This document shows, in pieces, positions 27,087 through 35,705 of a DNA stretch of 64,000 nt; the stretch's first letter is position 1, and each line of letters begins with the position of its first letter. The position numbers were made by a program, and so were the translations under genes. The notes under the pieces are model-generated. The model was not told the DNA's origin. It worked only from the letters and a program-made list of their open reading frames with translations, and searched no databases. The stretch comes from Alkalibacterium sp. 20 (GTDB lineage Bacteria > Bacillota > Bacilli > Lactobacillales > Carnobacteriaceae_A): NCBI RefSeq assembly GCF_001885615.1, contig NZ_LSRN01000067.1, positions 1 through 64,000 on the forward strand, in the 5' to 3' direction.

Positions 27087-28796
27087 ATGATTGATATAAA
27101 AAAGAAAAGAGCAATATGGTATATCTATGCCCCTGTAGCAGCAGCCTTGTTTTATTCCGCGTGTCATATTCAATTGAACGTTTCACCGTTTTTTAATGCA
27201 GATTATACTATATTCCTTTTGCTGGCAGTATTAGTTGGTCTTTTTCCAATAAAAACAGAAGATTCAATTTTGTTTTTAGTGAATGGCATTTCCTTACCTG
27301 TTTTAGTTATCTATGGTTTAGTTCCTGAAATGATCGTTTCTTCTATTGCCATCGTCTTTTTGATGATCAGATCAGACATCAAATTAGATCAGCTTTACCG
27401 TTATCCTTTAAATTTACTCATGTTTCATTTTTTATCTATCTTAGCTGCCGGAGTTTATTATTTAACTATTCTTCTCTCGGATCAATTAATTAGCATCGTG
27501 GCAGAATTGCTTGCGTTAACGATGTATATGTTAGCTCATATATTATTTAACCAAATCGCAATATACATAATCGATAAATATTTTTATGGAAATTCTAACA
27601 TCCAAATAATTGATGAAAACCTTATTTTTTCACTCTATATCACTATTTTTGTTGTTCCATTATCTTTCATTCTCATTTATTTATATGAAACAACTGGTTC
27701 TATCGGTATTATTATCGGGGCACTCCCATTTGTTAGCGTCACCATATGGACCAACTCTTACTATAAAAGTAAAATGAATAACAAATATCTGAGGAAAATG
27801 AATCAATTGACTCAAGAATTAAATGCAAAGAAGAATAGAGAAAGCATTATCGATATGTTCATTCATGCTCTATTGGAAATTTTTCCAGCTGATGCGCTTT
27901 CTTACTTTTCTGTCGAAAATGAAGAGACGATTCAAAGAGAAAAGGTCATAGTTGGTAAAGGTAACGTTAGCGACAAAAAAGAAATTTTCAAACTTTCAAA
28001 GCAATCTATTTTAAAGAGAGCGATTTCTAGCAATAAAATCATTTCACATGCAGATGCCAAAGAATGGAAAGAGTATTGTATTAATGATCTTTCGTATGAG
28101 GCAGAAAGTGCTATTGTTATTCCGATAAAATTGTTAGAGCGTAATCAAGGGGTCATATTAATTACACATAAAACCCGTTCAATGTATGATGAAATGATTG
28201 TCTCGCTTGTCGAAGTCTTTCATAAATACTTCTCTATTGCGTTGGATAACGCTTACCATTACGAACAACTTGAGGAATCAGTTGCAAAAGATTACTTAAC
28301 AGATTTGCCGAACCTAAAAGGATTATCTAAATATCTTCAATTATTGAAAGAAGATTCAGTTGATCAATTATCTTTAATAGTGCTGGACTTAGATCGATTC
28401 AAAAAAGTGAATGATACTCATGGACATCCAGCGGGTAATGAAATCCTTAAAAGTTTAGCTAAACGGTTAAGAGATAATCTCAATGAAGATATATATATTG
28501 CCAGATTCGGTGGCGAAGAATTCATTATTTTACTTCCTAATTATAGTCAGGAATTTGCCGAAGCTATGGCAGAAGAGATTCGTCAGCTGATTAAAAACAC
28601 ATCATTTGAAATATCTAATTCTATGAAAACGAACAGCAATGAAAGAATATTCGTAACTGCAAGTTTAGGTTTGGCGACAAGCACAAATGAATCTGATGAA
28701 TTCGAAGAATTGATCAATCTTGCTGATCGCGCCATGTATATTGGCTCCAAACAAAACGGAAGAAATAAAGTAACAGTAGCTCAAAAAGGAAGTTAA
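27087..28796 (+). CDS. Membrane diguanylate cyclase (GGEEF)
   Basis: This 569-residue protein has about six to eight membrane helices (residues 12-225), a GAF-like sensory segment (about 250-390) and a C-terminal GGDEF domain with intact GGEEF (475-479) in ARFGGEEFIILL. It should make c-di-GMP from two GTP. The RxxD inhibitory site is not conserved (Asn and Ile occupy the key positions before GGEEF), so feedback inhibition through that site is unlikely. The stop lies 3 bases before the first pilin gene, suggesting co-transcription with the pilus genes. Confidence 0.92.
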   Translation: MIDIKKKRAIWYIYAPVAAALFYSACHIQLNVSPFFNADYTIFLLLAVLVGLFPIKTEDSILFLVNGISLPVLVIYGLVPEMIVSSIAIVFLMIRSDIKLDQLYRYPLNLLMFHFLSILAAGVYYLTILLSDQLISIVAELLALTMYMLAHILFNQIAIYIIDKYFYGNSNIQIIDENLIFSLYITIFVVPLSFILIYLYETTGSIGIIIGALPFVSVTIWTNSYYKSKMNNKYLRKMNQLTQELNAKKNRESIIDMFIHALLEIFPADALSYFSVENEETIQREKVIVGKGNVSDKKEIFKLSKQSILKRAISSNKIISHADAKEWKEYCINDLSYEAESAIVIPIKLLERNQGVILITHKTRSMYDEMIVSLVEVFHKYFSIALDNAYHYEQLEESVAKDYLTDLPNLKGLSKYLQLLKEDSVDQLSLIVLDLDRFKKVNDTHGHPAGNEILKSLAKRLRDNLNEDIYIARFGGEEFIILLPNYSQEFAEAMAEEIRQLIKNTSFEISNSMKTNSNERIFVTASLGLATSTNESDEFEELINLADRAMYIGSKQNGRNKVTVAQKGS

Positions 28797-28799
28797 CCT

Positions 28800-29192
28800 A
28801 TGAAAAGTAAACTGTTCATCAAAAAGTTAATAAAAGACGATTCTGGGGTCACTTTAGTTGAGCTTTTAGCAGCTATTGCCATTTTGTCTATCGTTGTCAC
28901 TGCTTTCTTAGCCTTTTTTATCCAAGCTGCGAATACCAATAAACAGACGAACGAAGTCAATGAAGCGACGTTTATAGCACAGGGAGTCATGGAAGAAATT
29001 ACGTATTATTCCGGTGAAGGCTATACTGTAGCTGATACAGAAGCTGCGGTCGTATCACCTCAATCAGGATTTGTTATTAAAACTGAGTTTAATGAATTAA
29101 CTGATTCTGCTCTATATCAAGTTATTGTTATTGTCTCTGAAGGAGTGGAAGACCGTGCGCAAATGGAAACGCGATTATCTTTTGAAAAATAA
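28800..29192 (+). CDS. Minor type IV pilin, PilV-like
   Basis: This 130-residue prepilin has a basic leader, the prepilin peptidase site SG/VTLVELLAA with Glu at position +5, and a hydrophobic assembly helix (about 19-40). Position +1 is Val rather than the usual Phe, an accepted but uncommon variant. The rest is a short globular domain. It is the first gene of the pilin set, followed by a PilW-like and a PilX-like gene, which together probably form the priming tip complex. Its 3' end overlaps the next gene. Confidence 0.85.
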   Translation: MKSKLFIKKLIKDDSGVTLVELLAAIAILSIVVTAFLAFFIQAANTNKQTNEVNEATFIAQGVMEEITYYSGEGYTVADTEAAVVSPQSGFVIKTEFNELTDSALYQVIVIVSEGVEDRAQMETRLSFEK

Positions 29193-29634
29193 ACTGAATA
29201 AAAATAGCAGTTGGAAAAGTGATAAAGGCTTTACTTTAGTGGAATTGCTTGCTTCCATAGCTTTGCTTTCAGTTGTTATCCTACTCGCCGGATCCGTTCA
29301 TATTTTCGGACAAAAACAATTTATCAGTCAAACAGAATCAGCAAGTCAGGCAAATGACATGAGTTACGCACTGTCTGTGATGTCGAGAGATTTGAGAAAA
29401 GAAGCGTTTTTAGATGTAACAGTGGAAGGAAATACCATAAAAATATTAGGAGATCCTGTATTTGAAAAAGAAGGTCAGAGGCTATTGAAAAACGGAAATA
29501 CTCTTTCCAGTTCTATTAATGACATGACAGTGAATAGGAGTGACGAAGACAGGAGCTTGGAAATTGTTTTGCGAAGTTCTAGAAGTCAGACTCAACAAAA
29601 AGAATACAGAACGACTATCTATTTCAGGAGGTAA
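29155..29634 (+). CDS. Minor type IV pilin, PilW-like
   Basis: GTG 29155 is the preferred start: AAGGAG lies 9 bases upstream, and the start overlaps the previous gene by 38 bases. The 159-residue protein has a long basic leader, the prepilin site DKG/FTLVELLAS with Glu at +5, and a hydrophobic helix (about 25-47). The C-terminal part matches the general PilW/PulJ style (SYALSVMSRDLRKEA). It is expected to be a minor pilin of the tip complex. Confidence 0.86.
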   Translation: MRKWKRDYLLKNKLNKNSSWKSDKGFTLVELLASIALLSVVILLAGSVHIFGQKQFISQTESASQANDMSYALSVMSRDLRKEAFLDVTVEGNTIKILGDPVFEKEGQRLLKNGNTLSSSINDMTVNRSDEDRSLEIVLRSSRSQTQQKEYRTTIYFRR

Positions 29635-29639
29635 AACCC

Positions 29640-31112
29640 ATGTCCTTTAATTATAAACAATTACATATAAAAAATGAAGAAGGCAGCGGTTTAATTCTTG
29701 CTTTAATGACATTGATGGTGTTATCTGTTCTTGGGGCTTCTTTAGGTGCTATAACAATTGGAAGTTATAAATTAGGGGATATCAATCGCGATGATACATC
29801 TGCTTATTATATCGCCGAAGCTGGCGCGAATATGGCGTATGAAGAAATGAAAGCTGGTGTATTGGTAGTCAATGCAAAGAATCTACCAGAAGGTTCTTTT
29901 TTTGATAGTGGTGAGGGAGTCAAAGGTATCATTGATAGTATAAATGGGAAAGAGTATGCTAATGCTTATTTTGACCCTCAGTTTGGTGACCAGCCAAGTG
30001 CAAAAGTCGAACTTAGAGAAGTTTCAGGCACGAATCCAAGAGAATATGTTCTAGAGTCTATCGGAACTATTGCGGGGAAAACGCGAACGATACAAAAACC
30101 AATAGAAGTTACATGGGTAGACAAAAACACAGGTGGCGGTGACTTGCCAGCAATACCTGATGATGCATCAATTATTGCTGGGAAAAGTATAAATTTCACA
30201 GGTGGATATATAAATGGAAATATTTATTTAGATTCAAAACAAAAGAATTCATTTAGGCTCGGTTCGTGGGGAGACATCAATAGCACCAATATATTCACTA
30301 AATATGAAGGGAACGTTGCAGATATTTATGCAAATGTTCCTAGTTGGAAAAATATTACCCCATTAATTAATAAAACGGCTTATTTACCACTAAATCCTCC
30401 TTGGGAAGCATTCAGAGAATCACTTGACTATATTAAGTTACCCCAATCTGAAGGGTATACATTATTATCGAATCTTTCTATTTCTGGTGCTGGATTTAAA
30501 GAAATCAGTGAGAACACAATTATACCTAATCTTTCTCTATCAGGTGGGAGTAGACTAAATATATTAACTAATGATAAAGAAATTAATATTGTTATAAACA
30601 ATTTAACTATTTCAGGTGATAGTCACATTAAAATTATTGGTAATGGAAAAGTGAATTTATTTGTCAAAAACAACTTCTCATTTAAAGGTGGGAGTACTCT
30701 AAATGATTCCGGAATAACTTCCAAACTTAATATTTATTATTTCTCGAATAAAGAAATTAGTCTAGGTGGCGGAGACTATCTAAACGGTAATTTACTTATA
30801 AAACAGGCGGATATCGTTTTAAATGGAGGCTTTAATATCACTGGAGCAATTTTATCAGGTGGTAAGAATATAACTATTACGGGTGGATCTACAAATAATA
30901 CGATAATAATTGCACCAAGTATAGGAAGTACTGTTCATTTCGATAATGGATCAATTAAAGGGATTATAATAACGGAGAATCTAGATATGACAAATGGGAC
31001 ATTAACATATGAATGGTTTGATCCAGATATATTATTTCCAGATAATTCAAATACAACAGAGCCGTCTTTAGAAGACCTCATCTCTTCCGAACCCGCAATT
31101 GAATCAGATTAG
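29640..31112 (+). CDS. PilX-like protein with predicted beta-helix domain
   Basis: The 490-residue protein begins with a PilX-type N-terminus: EEGSGLILALMTLMVLSVLG, a hydrophobic helix lacking the canonical Glu+5, then YYIAEAGANMAYEEM, typical of PilX-like pilins. From about residue 170 the sequence is a series of short Gly/Asn/Ser-rich beta repeats (INFTGG, LSISGAG, LSLSGGS, LTISGDS, ISLGGGD, ITITGGS), suggesting a right-handed beta-helix as in DUF7305-like pilins. An acidic, Thr/Ser-rich tail follows. It probably caps the pilus or contacts a surface; that role is inferred. An AGGAGG site precedes the ATG. Confidence 0.78.
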   Translation: MSFNYKQLHIKNEEGSGLILALMTLMVLSVLGASLGAITIGSYKLGDINRDDTSAYYIAEAGANMAYEEMKAGVLVVNAKNLPEGSFFDSGEGVKGIIDSINGKEYANAYFDPQFGDQPSAKVELREVSGTNPREYVLESIGTIAGKTRTIQKPIEVTWVDKNTGGGDLPAIPDDASIIAGKSINFTGGYINGNIYLDSKQKNSFRLGSWGDINSTNIFTKYEGNVADIYANVPSWKNITPLINKTAYLPLNPPWEAFRESLDYIKLPQSEGYTLLSNLSISGAGFKEISENTIIPNLSLSGGSRLNILTNDKEINIVINNLTISGDSHIKIIGNGKVNLFVKNNFSFKGGSTLNDSGITSKLNIYYFSNKEISLGGGDYLNGNLLIKQADIVLNGGFNITGAILSGGKNITITGGSTNNTIIIAPSIGSTVHFDNGSIKGIIITENLDMTNGTLTYEWFDPDILFPDNSNTTEPSLEDLISSEPAIESD

Positions 31113-31127
31113 AAAGGATTGTGCACG

Positions 31128-32753
31128 ATGGTTGAACGTAAACGCAAAAAAATAGGAGATCTGCTAAAAGATACAGGTCTGATTACTGAAATACAGATAG
31201 TAGAAGCATTAGAACAAAAGAAAGGAAGTCAAAAACTGGGTGTTTCTTTGGTCGAGCAGGGGTACATTACTGAGAAACAACTCTTAAACGTACTTGAAAT
31301 CCAGTTGAAACTTCAAAGTGTATCATTGTATCAATACTCGATTGATGAGACTTTGATCAATCTCATTTCCAAAGATTTTGCCCGCTCAAATTTACTCTTA
31401 CCAATCAAACTTGAAAATAATCGGTTGATCGTGGCCATGCATGACCCGCTAGATTTCTATGCCATTGAGGAACTGGAATTGTCTACGGGATATAACCTGC
31501 AGCCGATGATTGCAACGAAGGACGATATTTTACAAACAATCAACCGTCTTTATGATTCGGAAGAAATGAATATTCAGGAAATTGAGGGTGAAGATGCTCC
31601 GGCCGTTCGTGTTTTTGACCAATTACTTGAAACGGGTGTCGCGATGCATGCGTCAGACATTCACTTGGATTCCAAGGAGAATAATGTCTCTGTCCGTTAC
31701 CGTGTTGACGGGATCTTGAGAAGTGACCGGACATTACCGAAGTCCTTGATGAATTCACTGGTGGCTCGAATTAAAATCATGGCTGGGTTAAACATTACTG
31801 AATCACGGTTGCCACAAGACGGGCGGATAAGTACAATCGTCATAGATAAAAAAGTGAATTTGCGTGTATCCACTTTGCCTACCGTTTTTGGGGAAAAAGT
31901 CGTTATTCGTATCCTTGACATGTCCAATGTCTTCAATAAAGTGGCTGACATAGGACTACAAGAAGACACTTTAAGAGATTATGAGGAGCTGATCAAACAG
32001 CCTTCGGGATTGATTTTGCTTACGGGTCCTACAGGTTCGGGGAAATCGTCCACTTTATACGGGTCGATCAATGAGTTAAATAGTCCGGAAAGTAACATTA
32101 TTACAATTGAAGACCCGGTTGAATATCAACTCGATGGCATAAATCAGGTACAGGTGAACGCGCCGATCGGTTTGACTTTCGCCAAAGGTTTGCGCTCGAT
32201 TTTGCGTCAGGACCCAAACATCATCATGGTCGGTGAGATTCGTGATACGGAAACGGCCGAGATCAGCATCCGTGCTTCATTAACCGGTCACTTGGTATTC
32301 AGCACGTTACATACGAACAGTGCGATCGAAGCGATTCCCCGTTTATTTGACATGGGTGTGGAACCCTATTTAGTGGTCTCCTCACTCAGTGGCGTACTGG
32401 CACAGCGTCTGGTGAAAACCGTTTGTAAAGATTGTGCATATACCCGTAAAGCCAGCCCAATCGAAAAAGAGTTGTTTGAAAAACGTGACATGACGATAGA
32501 AGACGTAACGTTAGGGAAAGGCTGCGATGTGTGCCGTCATACCGGTTACCGCGGGCGAATGGCTATTCACGAACTGATTGTCATTACTGACGATGTGAAA
32601 GAATTAATGATGAATCAGGCCTCCATACAGGAAATTAAGAGACATATAAAAAATAAAGGTGTTCGTTTTCTTATTGATGATGGGCTAGAAAAAGTGAGAC
32701 AAGGTAAAACCACCATTGATGAAGTATTACGTGTGGCCTCACTAGATGAATAA
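31128..32753 (+). CDS. pilB: Type IV pilus extension ATPase PilB with MshEN-like domain
   Basis: PilB powers pilus extension. ATG 31128 is chosen for AAAGGA 9 bases upstream. The 541-residue protein has two N-terminal MshEN-like motifs, at residues 8-31 and 36-59; the second, beginning KLGVSLVEQGYITEKQL, fits the known c-di-GMP-binding pattern except for Lys in place of the first Arg. Walker A GPTGSGKS, Walker B-type IIMVGEIRD and a tetracysteine zinc site (CKDC and CDVC) are all present. It lies downstream of c-di-GMP genes and immediately before pilT. Confidence 0.95.
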   Translation: MVERKRKKIGDLLKDTGLITEIQIVEALEQKKGSQKLGVSLVEQGYITEKQLLNVLEIQLKLQSVSLYQYSIDETLINLISKDFARSNLLLPIKLENNRLIVAMHDPLDFYAIEELELSTGYNLQPMIATKDDILQTINRLYDSEEMNIQEIEGEDAPAVRVFDQLLETGVAMHASDIHLDSKENNVSVRYRVDGILRSDRTLPKSLMNSLVARIKIMAGLNITESRLPQDGRISTIVIDKKVNLRVSTLPTVFGEKVVIRILDMSNVFNKVADIGLQEDTLRDYEELIKQPSGLILLTGPTGSGKSSTLYGSINELNSPESNIITIEDPVEYQLDGINQVQVNAPIGLTFAKGLRSILRQDPNIIMVGEIRDTETAEISIRASLTGHLVFSTLHTNSAIEAIPRLFDMGVEPYLVVSSLSGVLAQRLVKTVCKDCAYTRKASPIEKELFEKRDMTIEDVTLGKGCDVCRHTGYRGRMAIHELIVITDDVKELMMNQASIQEIKRHIKNKGVRFLIDDGLEKVRQGKTTIDEVLRVASLDE

Positions 32754-32765
32754 AGGAGTTAATCG

Positions 32766-33797
32766 ATGGAAGGTTTAGATGAACTACTCAAAACAGGACA
32801 TGATAAGGGTGCTTCAGACGTGCACATTGTTGCTGGCTCACCACCTATTTTCAGAATTAACGGCCAACTGATTCCACAAAAAGCTGATAAAATATTACCG
32901 AAAGATACATCAGAGATGGCAAAAGCGATTCTCACCGAAGAATTATGGGCAACACTCGACCGCAAACGTGAAGTGGATTTATCCTATGGTATAGTAGGCG
33001 TATCACGTTTCAGGGTCAATGTTTTCTATCAGCGCAGTGCTATTTCGCTGGCTTTTCGTGTAATACCTAGAGGCATTCCTTCCATAGACGAACTGGGCTT
33101 ACCTAAAATTTTAGAAAAAATCGTTCAAAAACCGCATGGCTTGTTTCTGGTGACCGGGCCAACCGGGAGTGGTAAAAGTACGTCTCTGGCCTCAATGATC
33201 GATTATATGAATCAACACATGAACCAGCATATCATCACTCTGGAAGATCCAATCGAGTATTTGCATTCGCATAATCAGTCGATTATCGAACAGCGAGAAA
33301 TCGGCTTTGATACGTTGTCATTCAAAAATGGTTTGCGGGCAAGTCTCAGACAAGATCCGGATGTCATTCTTGTTGGTGAACTGCGCGACTTGGATACGAT
33401 CCAAACAGCTATAACCGCAGCCGAGACCGGACATTTAGTATTAGGCACCCTGCATACACAAGACACTGCCGGAACGATCGACCGAATGATCGATGTCTTT
33501 CCAGTTCACCAGCGCAATCAGACACGCACGATGCTGGCAAATGTTTTGATCGGTGTGATGTCGCAACGCTTGTTTCCCACAATCGATGAAAAGGGTCGGG
33601 TGGCAGCAACGGAAATGCTAATCAACAATAGCGCTATTAAAAATCTGATCCGCAATGAAAAAATGTATCAGATTCCAAACGTCTTACAAACCGCGAGAGA
33701 CCAGGGCATGCATACGATGGAAATGAGCATCAAAGAACTTGTCGCTCAAAAACGAATCAGTTCAGCCGAATTATGGCCGTATTCTTCAAATAGTTGA
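32766..33797 (+). CDS. pilT: Type IV pilus retraction ATPase PilT
   Basis: PilT disassembles the pilus and drives twitching. The 343-residue protein has an N-terminal PAS-like part with KGASDVHIVAGSPP, Walker A GPTGSGKS, the ILVGELRD box, the HTQDTAGTIDRMIDVFP stretch, and the AIKNLIRN variant of the PilT AIRNLIRE motif. The presence of both PilB and PilT argues for retractable pili. It ends in the pilC upstream region, and the two genes are 28 bases apart. Confidence 0.96.
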   Translation: MEGLDELLKTGHDKGASDVHIVAGSPPIFRINGQLIPQKADKILPKDTSEMAKAILTEELWATLDRKREVDLSYGIVGVSRFRVNVFYQRSAISLAFRVIPRGIPSIDELGLPKILEKIVQKPHGLFLVTGPTGSGKSTSLASMIDYMNQHMNQHIITLEDPIEYLHSHNQSIIEQREIGFDTLSFKNGLRASLRQDPDVILVGELRDLDTIQTAITAAETGHLVLGTLHTQDTAGTIDRMIDVFPVHQRNQTRTMLANVLIGVMSQRLFPTIDEKGRVAATEMLINNSAIKNLIRNEKMYQIPNVLQTARDQGMHTMEMSIKELVAQKRISSAELWPYSSNS

Positions 33798-33825
33798 TCC
33801 TAATCAAAATGAAAGGAGGAAATCA

Positions 33826-35028
33826 GTGGCTACATATGCGTATAAAGCAAAAACTAAAGAAGGCAAAGTGATCAAAGGGAAGCTTGACAGTTCTAATAAA
33901 AAGGAAGCGGTCAATGAGCTTTCACAGATGAATTTGATTGTTTATCAAGTGGAGCCGTTAAATGACATCTTGAATAGAGATATCGTGATAGGCCGCCCCT
34001 TGAAACAGAAAGAATTTGTTGTTTTTCTGAGACAATTTTCGACTTTGATGGAGGCTGGGATTTTACTCGTCGATTCTGTCGATTTATTAGCTGAGCAGTC
34101 AGAAAGTAAAGCACTACAAGCGGCACTTGAAGAGATTTCTGTAGATATTAAAGAAGGTGTTGCCCTATCTGAGGCAATGAAAAATTTTCCTAAACTATTT
34201 CCAGAATTACTGATACAAATGATTAAATCAGGAGAAGTGAGTGGTCAACTCGAAGATGTATTGGAGCGCATGGCGACCTATTACGAAAAACAGTACCGTA
34301 TTAAGCAGAAAGTTTCGACCGCTTTAACGTATCCAATTGTTGTTGGATCTTTTGCAATCATCATTACTGTTTTCTTGTTGCTATTTATTGTGCCTATATT
34401 TGGAGGGCTGTTTGCTTCTTTTGGAAGTGAATTGCCGCTTATAACTAGAATTGTTCTGAACTTGAGTGAATTTATCCAGCGTTTCTGGTGGCTGTTTGTC
34501 CTGTTCACCGTCTTACTAGTAATCGTATTCATGCAACTGAAAAAAAGAGAAGACGTAGCCTATTATCTAGATAAATTAGAACTCAAGATACCTGTTCTTG
34601 GACCCTTTATCCAAAAAGCGGTCTTGGCCCGAATGACGCAAACACTCAGTTCACTCATCAACAGTTCAGTGCCGATCCTGCAGGCGGTGGAAGTAACCAG
34701 CCAAGTAGTCGGCAATCGAGTCGTTAAAGAAGTGTTGCTTGAATCACGCAGTTCATTGGAACGAGGAGAATCACTAGCAAAACCAATGGCTGATCACTGG
34801 GTCTTTCCACCTTTGATCATTCAGATGATACGTGTAGGCGAACAGAGTGGGTCATTGGATGATATGCTTAAAAAAGTGGCGGACATTTACGATCAGGATG
34901 TGAATGAAGCCTCAGACAAACTGCAGTCACTCATTGAACCCGTGCTGATTATCTTTTTAGCGGTCATCGTGGGACTGATCGTCCTATCAATTGTCGTACC
35001 AATGTTCAGCCTTTTCGAAGCGTTTTGA
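33826..35028 (+). CDS. pilC: Type IV pilus inner membrane platform protein PilC
   Basis: PilC is the polytopic platform that transmits ATPase motion to pilins. GTG 33826 is taken as the start because AAAGGAGG lies 7 bases upstream; an upstream in-frame ATG at 33739 lies within pilT. The 400-residue protein has two GspF-type domains with the repeated pattern FLRQFSTLMEAGILLVDSV and MTQTLSSLINSSVPILQAV, and three membrane helices (about 170-195, 220-238, 375-398). The next gene is the major pilin, with its own promoter. Confidence 0.95.
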   Translation: MATYAYKAKTKEGKVIKGKLDSSNKKEAVNELSQMNLIVYQVEPLNDILNRDIVIGRPLKQKEFVVFLRQFSTLMEAGILLVDSVDLLAEQSESKALQAALEEISVDIKEGVALSEAMKNFPKLFPELLIQMIKSGEVSGQLEDVLERMATYYEKQYRIKQKVSTALTYPIVVGSFAIIITVFLLLFIVPIFGGLFASFGSELPLITRIVLNLSEFIQRFWWLFVLFTVLLVIVFMQLKKREDVAYYLDKLELKIPVLGPFIQKAVLARMTQTLSSLINSSVPILQAVEVTSQVVGNRVVKEVLLESRSSLERGESLAKPMADHWVFPPLIIQMIRVGEQSGSLDDMLKKVADIYDQDVNEASDKLQSLIEPVLIIFLAVIVGLIVLSIVVPMFSLFEAF

Positions 35029-35056
35029 CAATCTTTACAGAATATATATATTTAGG

Positions 35057-35088
35057 TTGTTGTAAATATACAACAATTGTTTTATAAT
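35057..35088 (+). promoter_or_regulatory. pilA promoter with overlapping inverted repeat
   Basis: TTGTAA (35060-35065) and TATAAT (35083-35088) are 17 bases apart, giving a good sigma-A promoter. An exact 8-bp inverted repeat, TTGTTGTA at 35057-35064 and TACAACAA at 35069-35076 with a 4-base spacer, covers the -35 element. That placement suits a repressor operator. No cognate regulator is apparent nearby. Confidence 0.65.
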
Positions 35089-35094
35089 TATGCT

Positions 35095-35267
35095 AGTCCA
35101 TAAAATCTGTTAAAGTAGGCTGAAGCTTAACAGAGCAGAAGATTATGCACTACACAATGTAATACTATTCACTCGAATTAGTAGTAATAAAGGAATCTTA
35201 GTGCAATTTACATAAAGATTTTTTTGTTCTACTAATAGAGTGGAAAACACTATTAGGAGGAAAACAT
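35095..35267 (+). promoter_or_regulatory. Structured pilA 5' leader with alternative pairings
   Basis: The leader between promoter and pilA holds several pairings. TCTGTTAA/TTAACAGA pairs 35106-35113 with 35127-35134. TGCACTA/TAGTGCA pairs 35146-35152 with 35199-35205. AATCTT/AAGATT pairs 35194-35199 with 35215-35220 and is followed by seven Ts (35219-35225), like a terminator. A hairpin (35232-35256) includes the first bases of the AGGAGG ribosome site at 35255-35260. Segment 35177-35184 is exactly complementary to 35229-35236 and would break that last hairpin. The design resembles an attenuator or riboswitch; no known class was recognised. Confidence 0.5.
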
Positions 35268-35621
35268 ATGAGAAATAAGATCAGACAGTTGATGAAGAAA
35301 GAAGAAGGGTTTACACTTGTTGAATTACTGGCAGTTATCGTTATTTTGGGGATCATAGTAGCAATTGCGATACCATCGATTGGTGGAATTATTAACCGTG
35401 CAGAAACTGGGGCAAATGAAGCTGAATATGCTTTAATCGAAGATGCTGCAAGATTATATCATATTCAATATGAGGGTGAAACCGCACTTACCACTGTAAG
35501 TGTTGACGACTTATCTACTAACGGTTATTTAGACTCTAGAGATGGAACTAAACCTACAGGATCTGTAAATATAGGCGGTACACCGACTAATCCAACTTAT
35601 ACCTATACTGGAAGAGAATAA
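35268..35621 (+). CDS. pilA: Major type IV pilin PilA
   Basis: This 117-residue prepilin has a basic leader, the canonical peptidase site EEG/FTLVELLAVI with Phe at +1 and Glu at +5, a long hydrophobic helix and a short globular domain rich in Thr and Gly. It has its own promoter, an AGGAGG ribosome site and a downstream terminator. Placement as a separately transcribed gene within the cluster suggests high expression, so it is probably the main filament subunit. Another pilin outside the window could share this role. Confidence 0.9.
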   Translation: MRNKIRQLMKKEEGFTLVELLAVIVILGIIVAIAIPSIGGIINRAETGANEAEYALIEDAARLYHIQYEGETALTTVSVDDLSTNGYLDSRDGTKPTGSVNIGGTPTNPTYTYTGRE

Positions 35622-35660
35622 GTAGAATAATAAGATTTTTTATCATTCATTAATTATTTG

Positions 35661-35684
35661 AAAGACCCCAAATCGGGGTCTTTC
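35661..35684 (+). terminator. Terminator after pilA
   Basis: AAAGACCCC and GGGGTCTTT form a 9-bp stem with a short loop, followed by a weak T-rich tail (TTTCTTC). It may be leaky, allowing some transcription into pilD. Confidence 0.75.
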
Positions 35685-35705
35685 TTCATACATAGGAGTT
35701 TTTTT

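Noticed and set aside
35095-35267. Known c-di-GMP-I or c-di-GMP-II riboswitch
   Set aside because: I could not find the conserved motifs of either class, so the leader is reported as structured without a class.
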